The notes under the pieces: model-generated
The model's input: only the letters and a program-made list of their open reading frames with translations
What the model was told of the DNA's origin: nothing
The model's database searches: none
Part shown: one piece after another, positions 1-10,480 of the stretch
Position numbering within the stretch: position 1 is the stretch's first letter
Layout of the letters: every line of letters starts with the position of its first letter
Position numbers and translations under genes: made by a program
Assembly: GCF_016859285.1 (NCBI RefSeq)
Contig: NC_053407.1
Span: 21,416,715 to 21,480,714, forward strand
Source of the DNA: Xiphias gladius
Taxonomy: Eukaryota > Chordata > Actinopteri > Istiophoriformes > Xiphiidae
Length of the DNA stretch: 64,000 bases
Direction: 5' to 3'

Positions 1-524
1 AAAAAAGCAGAAATAGCTCACCTTAATGCCAGACTGCTTAGTCATTTTAAGATTTAAACACTGATCATGGCGCTTAATTACTTGTGAATATGGAAATTTT
101 CCTTCTAAGCTAAATCTATCTGTGTTAGGACCTGTTATCAATGCTCCAAGTATGGAAATGTCCTTGTGGTATCAGGCGATGTGTATCTCAGTTTACATGC
201 TCTGCCCGCCCAGTGTGCAGTGTCAGCGTGCTTGTCTTGGGGAGAAAATTCAAAACTCAACGAATTCAAAAACAACGAAACCGGCGCTGTGACTTTCCCG
301 CTTCAATTACATAACCACTCAGCACTCAAGGAGGATGGCAAATACAAAACCACAAAAGGATATAACCTTGAAGCACGAGGGCTGTGCTGAGATACACACA
401 ACCTGAGCATTGTTTGTCCGTGCCGACCGGAGTCTGACCCAACACCAAAGGGCACTGTAATGTTGGAAACGGTGTTTAGTAGTTGACAACCTCAGGGTCA
501 CTGGTGGGAAAAGCAGTAGTCTGT

Positions 525-735
525 TAAAGGAGTAGTTCGACATTTTGGGAAATACCCCTATCTCTTGCCAAGAGTTAGATGAGAAGACTGATGTCACTCT
601 CATGTCTGTTAGATATATATGAAACTTCAGCCAGCCTGTTAGCTTAGCTTAGCACAAAGCCTAAAGGAAAAGGGGGAAACAGCTAGCCTGGCTCTGTCCA
701 AATTCCTTATTAACAATCCAGCACCTCCCCCATAA
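525..735 (+). repeat. Interspersed percomorph repeat, family 1
   Basis: The text runs gacattttgggaaatac, agttagatgagaag, gttagcttagcttagcac, gctagcctggctctgtcc. This is an abundant element in percomorph genomes. A second copy starts at 63868. Confidence 0.75.
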
Positions 736-904
736 AACCACAAATATAATAAGTCCTCCATCCCCATCTTGTGGCCCTGGTCTTACAGAGGGACCCTGCC
801 TCAAAATGTTTTAGTTTAAATTGAACTCATTTGTTTTAAAGTTGTGTTTTATCAAACTGCCTAATTAACACAAGGTCAATTTATTCCATCACAGAAAAAC
901 TTTA

Positions 905-1200
905 GGGCTGCTACCAACAATTGCTTTCATTATCAATAGGTATGACAATTATTTTGTTTAATAATGAGTTGATTGTTGATTTCAGAAAATATGTCCAAAG
1001 CCCAAGTTAACATGTTCAGATTGCTGTGTTTTGTCTGACCAACACACAGAAATACCCAAATTTTGAGTTCACTATCTCTGAAAACTGGGAGAAACTTGCA
1101 AATACTCACATTTGAGAAGCTGGTACCGGTGAATTTTTGGAATTTTTACTTCTGTCTATCAACTAATCACCTGATCAACTAATCACTTCACCTTTAGAGT
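905..1200. repeat. Interspersed element with gctgcaac-type ends, family 2
   Basis: It begins gggctgctaccaacaatt and has the shared inner text (attattttgtttaataatga, ttgattgttgatttcag, aagcccaag). It is a degenerate member of the family seen best at 19026-19320. Confidence 0.6.
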
Positions 1201-2434
1201 ATGTGTTGGTGAATGTAACTGCCATGTACAATGGGGGGTCAATAGTGAGCCAACAACAAATTGTTGCCTCATAGGAGGTTAATCTGGCCACGATCTAAGG
1301 TCTCTCCTCCTACACACTGCTCTCTTGATCCAGTATCAGTTCTTAAACTTCTGTTGGAAAATGTCTGAACAAGGGATTTTTTGAAAACAGATCTCTAACC
1401 TTATATATCTTATTGTGGCATTTTGATGTTCAGGCTAAATATTGATGACTCATGGACTGCTGTCATGACGAAGAAAAACCCAAAAGAGGAAAAATAAGAG
1501 ACGCATTGGGAAGTGTCTTTTCCCTGAGGTTGCAGGAAAAGACACAGAGATATTGTTAGACATAAAGCGCTGTCCATGGAGTGCTGCAGGGATGATGTAT
1601 ATTTGCAGGCCAACTCAGAAATTAGCAGCACCCTGGTTCCCTGGACAAAAAGCCAGTGGATTTTTCCGTTGGCTTTTGGATTATTGCAGCAAATAAGGTG
1701 GTGAGGAGATCGGTTTTGATGTTCACTCTGATGATTTTCAATGTCCCCAACAACTTCTATGGTCTCATTTAGCCACTTGTTAGCAAATGCCTTTTTTTAA
1801 AGACATTTAAAAGCTTAAAAAATCACTAGTGGGCAATTTACTGACTTGGTTTATGTCGCAGAATAAACTGTTAAAATCTCTTGAGCTTGTATTAACCACA
1901 GACCTATTTTTCAGGCATATAACCAAAAACACTTCAAAAAACCCATCGACTTCAGGATGAGGGAACTGGGTGTTTAAAAATGCTGACTTATTTCCAGGTT
2001 TTAGGATTCATTCCAGCAGCACTCTATACAGATCCCACACAGCAGAGCCATTACATGTTGTACGATGATGGAGGACCATGTCAGTTTTCCTGGCCAGGAC
2101 ACATTAACTAGACTGCTGGTGGAATTTACAGTAAAGGCTCGTGTGGGTCAGTTGAGAGTTGTGCACACTGCAAAAAATACACACCTCACTGTGCCATTCA
2201 GTCTTTTGCAGAGTCTCTTCTAAATATTACTTTTTAGGGAGCAAGAAAAATAATATGTGCCAATAAGGTGAAATAATTTAATGCATATTGAGTGTCAGTT
2301 AACTTAAACTGTCATGCCTTTTTCTTAATTTCTTTTTTTCTAGTTTCATAATATTGCCACTAGTCTCGAGAAAATGGGTGCTAAGTATATGGTTTTTCAT
2401 TGTTTCAATAAGGTTTTTAACTAAGTATTATTTT

Positions 2435-2755
2435 CTAATCGATTATTTTGCTGATTCATTTCTTGATTTTAGTTCAGTCTATAAAACAGTAGAAAGATGA
2501 AAAATGCCCATCACAGTTTCTCAGAGCTCAAGGTGATGTCTTCAAATGTCTTTTTTGTCTAAACAACGGTCGAGAATCCAAAGATATCCAGTTTACAACA
2601 ACATAAAATGGAGAAAAGTTGCAGATTCTCACATTGCAGAAGCTGGAACCAGAGAATGATCGCAGTTTTGATGACTACCAAAATAGTTACTGATCATTTT
2701 TTTTCCATCTAACTACATGATTAACTGACAAATTCTTTAAGCTCTAGTTCTAAAA
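2435..2755. repeat. Interspersed element, family 2
   Basis: It contains ctaatcgattattttgctga, tctcagagctcaaggtgatg and ttgcagattctcacattgc, all shared with the other family copies. Confidence 0.6.
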
Positions 2756-3239
2756 GCTCAATATGAAGCTAAATAACTTGTCAAAACTGTCATTCTTTGC
2801 AGTGCAGGCAGCTGCACTAGTGAGAGAGCCTGCCAAAGGCTGACAAATGGACAGAGTGCTTTCTGCTGAGAGCGGTCCCTGCAGGTTTCCCATGCAGACA
2901 GTCAGACAAGGGCCAGGAAACTATATATATAATGTTGTCATATGTAAACCACATAAACTAAAAATTGTAAGTTCAGATTGTCCTCCTCGCTGAAACACAT
3001 GTTGGTTTGAGGTCAAAAACCTGGGCTCCTGATAGGGCCTGAAAAACTTCTGTCAGTTTGCGCAAGATAAAGAAAAATAGCCGTATTGATAAGAAAATCC
3101 TCTCAGCGCGGACGAATTACTGAACAGGACTATTTAGCACAGCCTCAGGGGCCCACGGGTTCAGGGGGCCTTTGTATTAAGTGACTGTTTTTAACATTTC
3201 TTGCTGTAAAGTCACAGAGCTCAGTTCATTTTTATCCAC

Positions 3240-3690
3240 GCGGACAGCATGGCTCTAGGGATGGTGGCGTTGGTCAGCCGGTCAGTCACCACTGGGGCCC
3301 AGACTATTGGATGGATCGCTATGAAATTTAGTACAGACCTTCATGGTCCCCAGAGGATGAATCCTTCTCACACTGGTGATCCTTTGACCTTTTTGTTTCC
3401 ACTTATCCAGTAAAATATCTCATCATCTGCTGGATGGATTGGTAAAAATTCGGTACAGATATTCAATACTCGTCGTCCCCACAGGGGGGATCCTATGGAC
3501 TCTTCCTCTAGGACCCCAATGAGGATGGTATTTGTGGTTTTGAGAGAAATTTCTCAACAACTATTAGATTGATTGCATGAAAACTGATACACACATCTAC
3601 GTTCCCCAGTGTGAATCGTAAACACTTTGGCTATTCCCTGAACTCTTTATCTAGCGCCATCATCAGGTCAAAATTTTCCATTTGTCTAAT
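3240..3690. repeat. Interspersed element, family 3
   Basis: It contains atggctctagggatggtggc, catggtccccagaggatgaa and ttggtgatcc-type segments repeated internally. A shorter relative lies at 37015-37210. Confidence 0.65.
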
Positions 3691-6600
3691 TCTTTGGTTG
3701 ATCACAAAGGCCTGTCAAACTAATATTATTTCCATCAACCTCAGCTGTACTTTTTTTTTTACTGCTAAATAGCCCCAAACACACCCTGACACCTTTCTGG
3801 CGTCAGATCAGGGAGGTCTGTGTCCGATTTTCCGAAAGCGTCAATCCCACATTCACACCAGTTTTCCTGCTGTGATTGGTCACCTGTGCTGAGGTGAGAA
3901 AGGAGCCAAGGGTTGAACTTCGCTCCCCAGCTCTCTTTTTTGCATTTGTTACACAACTTATTGTGTCACGTTTCGTGTTAACAACAGAGTGCAACACAGT
4001 GTCTCCCTGGAGAAACTGTCTGAAAATGTGCACTGTGAGCCCTGTTCTCTCTATGACAGCTGGCTTTTCACTCCAGCTTCAGGTGTGGCTGTTTGGACCT
4101 GGTATAAGCACTTTTGATATCTTACAAACTAGTTTTGACAACCCATAAACCTGCCCCTTAGTCTTGTTTTGCTCCAGATCCTGATCAGTCCTATAATTTA
4201 GAGCCAATCCAATATTGTTAGTTTTTGTTTATTTCTTTCTTCATATTACATCTGCACAGCATACTGAGGCCAAAATCACATTTCATTTAAAATTAGTAAA
4301 GGAGTTTAAATCAGTTTGGCAGCAGGATAGCTCTGCTTCAGTGACTGTACAAAAATATTAGGGGTGAGGGAGCAGTGGGGTCAGAAGAGAAGGAGGATTG
4401 TGTGTATTTTGTATTTTTTTCCTACATTTTGAGTGAGCATGGGAGGTTCTTAGAGTTTTTTCTCATCCTTGATTTACAGTATGTTTTATTTCAACCTTCC
4501 CTTGCGAGATTTACCATAGATATACAATAATACAAATATCTGTAAAGACCAATAAACATAACTGAGTCCGTATACCCAAATTACTTTCCTTCTTTATCGA
4601 CTGTAAAAACATATGAAAAAGACCTTAAACAGTCCTTATACCTTAAACAAATAAAAAACAAGGTTTGAAGAGACAAACAAGGTCAGCTCCCATCAAATTA
4701 ATTTAATTAACTGATGGAGATGTCCATGCTGCTGTATTCCAGTTTTTTTTCTAAGTGAAGGGGAGAGGGTTCTGAACAAAATATTAATAAGGCTTGCTTT
4801 TTTCACCCCAAGCCCAACGATTTTTGTACAGTCCCCGTTATAATCTGCATCTCAGACTCTTTTCGATGGTTTCTTATAATATTTTGAATAGTATGCTGCA
4901 GTACGAAGTATAATATCATTACAGACCACTGTCAGTGTGGATCTGTTGTGGCAGGAGGCTTGAGGCAGCCTCTCTTCATCTCCAGTATGAAATAAATACT
5001 GGAATTCAAGTGCAACAGAAGCATCCGAGAGACCTGGTTCAACAGCAAAATGTCTCCGAAAAAGAGGCAAAACGACACGGCTGCAGTTTGGGAGTCTTGC
5101 TCCTACGTTATATACTAGTATTGTTTCATAATGCATCCATGCCTTTCAGGGCATGCCGCTTACTCTGGCGGCAGCCACTGCAGCTACCGTGCCCTCTCCA
5201 CATGCCCTCACACGGTAGCTGCAGTCCTCAAGAAAAGCGAGATTTCAGCAGTTTAACAGACGGAACCCCTGCAGAGGACAGCTCTGTGGAAGAGTGAAAA
5301 ATCAGGGCTTTTTCTGCTTGTCCTGATGTAACACCTGGCCGTAGTCAAATGCTGCAGATACGCAACATACTTCAGTCAGACATTTGGAGAGAGGAATTTG
5401 AAGTCACGAAATTGTCCCGATGCTGTAAAAATCCCAATTTCAAATTAAATAAGAATAATTTCCTGCAACTGTTGTGCCCAGTGCTTTAACAGTAAAAGGT
5501 GATTCCTCTCTATGAATTACCTCTTACCTCTTTTGCTTCATCATTCATCCTCACTTCCCAGTCCTCCTCTATCCCCTTTATGATAATGAGCATAAATATG
5601 CCGTTTCAGCAAAGCAGGCAAATCAATAAACTAATCATCGCAAACACTGTCTGTCCCAAAGCACTCAATGATTAAGTCCAGCATGCTTTTAGGGCAAATT
5701 TGGTGCCAGTTTTTTTCCACTACAGCGGAAAGAAGCCAGACGCTGGAGTTATTTTCTGTAGCTGTAGAAAACAAACAGATGCTATTCTTGAATGTGTCAG
5801 GCATGCATCATCACAAAGATACCTCCATCATGTTTCAGCGCAGTGCCTGCATGTGTGTGTGTTGGTCTGCGAACACTCTCAGTAGCCCCCCCCCGTGTTG
5901 CTGCTGACTCATTGTCACGGCCCCTGAATCTGCTGCCTGCCTGCATTATTCACACACTCACCTTGCTCTGCTGGCGCCTCCTCAGCACCTGGATCCTGAA
6001 AACAGAGGGGGCAACTTCAGCTGTCCCCGGGGCTGAATCAGAGGGGGTTTTATTCAGCCACATGTCCAGTTACTCCAGGAACAGAGCTGAAACGATACAA
6101 ATCCATCAGTCGATTATCTGAAAAATGATTTTCAAATACTTAGATAATCTAATAATCGGGCAGTCAATTAGCCCTATGGAGTCTGAGCTGAGAAACCTGA
6201 TGTGGAGCTTTCACACATGATCTAATTTATGTCTGTAGAACATGAAAATGTTTATTAAATTATTTTTTAAAACAGTGAATTATTAATATTTTCAGTGATT
6301 TACATAGACTTTGATTGAAGAAGAGGCCTGAAAACAATTTGGGATAAAATCACTTAACACATGAACACAAACAGTATTACAGTTTGAATTCTTACATTTT
6401 TCTGCTGTATTTGTGTATGAATACTTAATACTTTTTACAACCTGAGTTGTTCTATGATAATATTTTGAGTGATTATGACTAAAGATTTCTAAATTTTTAC
6501 AGTTGCCTGTGTCATTTTTCTTGTATTTTGGGTTCCTGGCAGCATTATACTTTTTTAAATTGACAAAATTATACGTTAGCCTTACAGCTAAGTTTTAAAA

Positions 6601-8499
6601 AGAAAAGGGACAGTTTAAAAGCTGCTGAACATAGAATGAATATAAAGTCTGCAAAAATAAATCAAAAAGAACCTGGTCAGGGTTAACAAGCAAAAATAGT
6701 GAAAAAAAAGGAAAAAAAATTCCGTTTACAGCTTTGTAAATGTGAGGATTTGCCGTTTTTCTGCTTTGCTCATTTAGCCCATGTAAGTAGTATATAAACA
6801 TTTAATACATAAACAGTCATAACTCGGTCAAATCTGCACATACACACATGATACACATATTTATTGAATCAGTGTGACTTACGGTTTCCGAGGATATAAT
6901 TATGTCCGATCTTCAATCACGAATAAACATCCAGAAATCCGCTTAGAAACCATTGAAAAAAGACGCTCCTTATTACTGCAGAACTTGAATGAGAAGCATC
7001 AGATTTTTAAGTTTTCTTCATTATCAAAGTAATCCAGTTACAGTTATCTTTACATCCATGGGTGCACCGCAAACAGGAACTGCTAAAAGCTAATTTGGCC
7101 TACTTTAAATGGTGCCAGTTTGTCAAAATTTTAACAAAAATTGGCTAAATAAACACAGTTCAACTTGTAGTCCACAGCTAACTGAGCTAAGCTAACTGTC
7201 TCCATGGCAACATTATACTTCCTGTGTTCATGGCGTAAAGCTCCTCCTGAAACACTTAGACATTTATTTTGGATTTGTTCTCACACCAGAATATTTTAGC
7301 CAAACCTTGCTGGGTAATTCATGTTTTTTTGTTTGCATTACCATAACATGTTATTTGGATTTCATAATTTCCATGAATCCAAAGAAAAACATTCTTATTT
7401 GTTATAAATTTATTGAAAATTTATCATTTTATTTGCCAAATATCATATTCTTAGATGTAAATTTTCTGGAAACAAACCTGTATTTTCTGTTTTCTTGAAG
7501 GAATCTGAACTTTACGTCAAAACTACTGAATTTTTCCAAAACAAAAAGCCTTTCAAAACTATTTCTAATGATTTTAATTTGTTTCTCTCATTAAATTTAA
7601 GTAACGGTGGGGACCCCTGGTCGTTAATAATGTTCTTGTCTACATTAACATTTAAATGATTAACCTGGACTGTTTACCCTCATTCATTTTTTCCCTTATT
7701 TATTTCTCTCTCTCTCTCTTACAAAACCAACAATAGCAAACAAAACACTAACTTCCTGTTTACATCCCCCAAAAACCACAAATTATGGGAGCTGTAGTGG
7801 TGGGGTGAAGCTGTCTCAATTTTCTCAGAGGTGGGGGGTCACAGTGTCAGACTTTGAAAACACCTGGTCTAAACGTTTCTTCGTTAATGGAAATATTTAG
7901 TTGCAACCCTAACAAAAATTAACCTTGGACTGGCAAAAAAAAAAATAGGTGCCAGATTCAGATGCCTAAGTGAAATAGCGAAGCCACTGTATAAGTATCA
8001 ACTTCGCTCCTCCCTGTGTCTGTTGTAAGTCCTACAGGACTTACAACGTTCTGCTGCAGGTATCTACTGCTGCATTGTTCTGCGAAAGTGCAGAGCTTCA
8101 AACTGAAGGGTAGTGATGTGCACTGAAATATGTGGTAACACCTTCTTCTGATCTGCATCAACTTTGCATTTGATAATTGAATGTGTCTTATAAATACTTA
8201 AATATGTTGAAATAGTTTGCTTACATTAAAAAAAAAAAACATGGTGCATCTGAGAAACTGTAGTATCTGAGTGTCATTCTGTGTAACCTTGTGTGCGTGT
8301 GCTCAACTTAAGTTTGACTGCAGAGCTTCATCACTGAAAGAAAGTGATCTGCCCTCTAGTGGATGACATTGGAATAAGAAACAAGAGTCATTTATAAGAG
8401 ATTGTAGTGATATACAGTATGGTGGTGAGTGCTATAAAGTTAAAATATTGATAAGTGCACATGTTTGAGTCAGGGTGGTGAGAACACAACAGCAGACAA

Positions 8500-10151
8500 A
8501 CACCAGCTCCAAGTTTTCAGTTTTATTTAAGGTTCTTTTTTCCAGACCTGCAGAGGACAGTTCACTTCCTTTTAAGCGCCTCAATTTGTTTTTTTTTCCT
8601 CGCAACATCATGTTAAAACCCATTGTATGACTCTGTGTTGGTTTCTCCTGGATGAGTTTGTTCATTTTTGTGAATACTGTTAAATAGAGAACAGCAGGAG
8701 GGGGGGTGGGGGGGGTGGGGGGGTGGTAAGAGAGAGAGAAAGAGAGAGAGCGAACACAGATCAGAATTAAGACTTCAAAAAGAAAAAAGGCGGTGGTCAG
8801 AGGTCGATCTCAAATCCTAAAGGCTGAGAGCTCCTTAAATCACTACTACAGTACGTGGTATCGTCTTGCAGCACCTTCCTTTGTGACACACACTCAAATA
8901 CAGTTGCCGAAGTCAAATACAAATTGCATATTTTTCAGCAATCGTTGACGCTAGACTCCTCTTCCAATCACTTAAGCTCCTTTCTCTCATCTGTCCATTT
9001 TAAGGCCTCGTTTAAGCCCTCGTGGGTCGAACCAAGGGACCTGTTTACCCTTTTGCTACCCTCATTAGTATTTTTGACATTTCCTCATCCATCTAGTCAT
9101 TGTCATGTTTACTTGGTGGCTGTCCATATTAGGGCTAGCTACTGTAGGTACCACACAGTGGCACTTTGAGTAAGAGTCTAACCCTAGTGCTCAGGATGTG
9201 TGCCACGATCTCCCAAAGCCCTGGCTCCCCGCGGTTAGGCAGTGCTCTATCCTCTGATACAGAGGTTCAGCAAAATTATCCTTCCAGCAAGACGGGACCA
9301 GTGGGAGCCCTCCGCTAAAGGGAATGTGGGCCAAGTGGCCTCTCAAGCAGACCATTTGTGTCCCTACCTAACAGGGAGCCCATGCATAGCCTGTGCCCTC
9401 AACTCCCCTGTGTCATCTGCATTCACTCTCTACTCACCAAATCTCAGCGTATTTTTTTTTGTTTTACTTTTTTTTTATTTTTTAAAAACCACTCTCAAAA
9501 AAGCTAAGTGCCAACCCCTTTTCTCTCTCTCTCTCTCTCACCTCGTCTTATTCACAACTCAGCTGTAAGGGTTAACCGTTTCACAGTCTCCTGTTATAGT
9601 GGGGAGGATGAGGGTCTTTGGGGCAAAGCTTCAAAGAGCAGATTCACAGCTTGCTTCATTCCTCAAAAACTAATCGCGACTTCAACTTTCAAATAACACA
9701 AATGTTGTTCATGCGTAATCATTAGTTACTTTTAAAAAAAGACCTCACTTCAGCTCATTTGTTTCTTCGCCAGTTCGTGGAGTTTGCGAACTTTCGTGTC
9801 ACCACTGGACGCTCGATGCTATACCGTTTCCTGTGCTCTCCGTAAACAGTGAGCTTCACAATGAATCCTGTTGTTAAGCCCAGAACTAGGTCTAAGGAGT
9901 GGTGATGGTAGCAGACAAAGGGTACTGATAACTGGTGTGCCACAAACAAAAACAAAAACAAATAGGCCTTTCGGAGTAGACAAAAAGGAAGGAGGAAGAG
10001 AAAAAGAAGAAAGCATGTTTGTTACTTTGTTAATAATTTTTCATACTCTGCAGATTGGTGTGTATTGCGGGGGGAGGGGGGGGGGGGGTACAGGATGAGA
10101 GGGTATAAAGTGGTAGTTGGGGAATGGATGGGTGTCTGCTGTAGTCTGAGT
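8500..10151 (-). other. cnot4: Probable cnot4 3' untranslated region
   Basis: This stretch follows the distal stop codon, has no open frame of note, and holds minus-strand AATAAA signals at 9474-9479 and 8522-8527. It includes a C-run (G-run on plus) near 10067-10089 and a CT run at 9520-9541. The end is inferred from the distal signal only. Confidence 0.45.
8697..8752. repeat. G-tract and GA simple repeat
   Basis: Four or more runs of six to eight G separated by T, followed by a GA/AG repeat. It lies just beyond the presumed end of cnot4. Confidence 0.85.
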
Positions 10152-10480
10152 TCAGTGGCGGTCCACAGCGGCACTCTGTAGCAGCTCTGTGGCGGGCTGT
10201 CCCGGGGGTCTGAAGGCGGTCTGGAAGCCTGGGGGAGGGGAGTGGAACTGGCTGGCAGGGTTGGCTGTGGGTGGGGGCAGGTAGGGAGCCCAGCCGCCAG
10301 TGGCTCTGTGGTGGAGGGGGAGGTGGGCGTCGAGGAGGCCGCTGTGGAGGGGCTGGGGAGTGGGCACCGCTGAACTGACCGGGCCATCCATCTCTGTGAG
10401 CGCCTGCAGGGACTTGAGCCAGTGTGGTGGGTTGTCGTCCTGGAGACAGTCTAAACTGCTGCCTGCCGAGGCTGGGATGC
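10152..10480 (-). CDS. cnot4: cnot4 terminal coding exon, distal copy
   Basis: The exon begins after a pyrimidine-rich acceptor (ccccctcag) and joins in phase to exon 12 (...DPAIITG). It encodes about 108 residues from IPASAGSS to the C-terminal LLQSAAVDRH and a stop at 10152-10154. This copy is continuous with the presumed native 3' untranslated region, which has AATAAA signals (minus strand) at 8522-8527 and 9474-9479. The protein is identical to the copy at 11335-11663. Confidence 0.93.

Larger units (their letters stand above)
1..8499. other. Gene-free stretch with interspersed repeats
   Basis: I found no exon with convincing splice sites or family likeness on either strand. It holds copies of the repeat families listed separately (525-735, 905-1200, 2435-2755, 3240-3690, 6080-6180) and two hairpins (5178-5224, 8022-8047). 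Confidence 0.5.

Noticed and set aside
4852-5297. Overlapping frames of 94 and 120 codons on opposite strands
   Set aside because: No recognisable domain, no supporting splice sites, no neighbouring exons; treated as chance.
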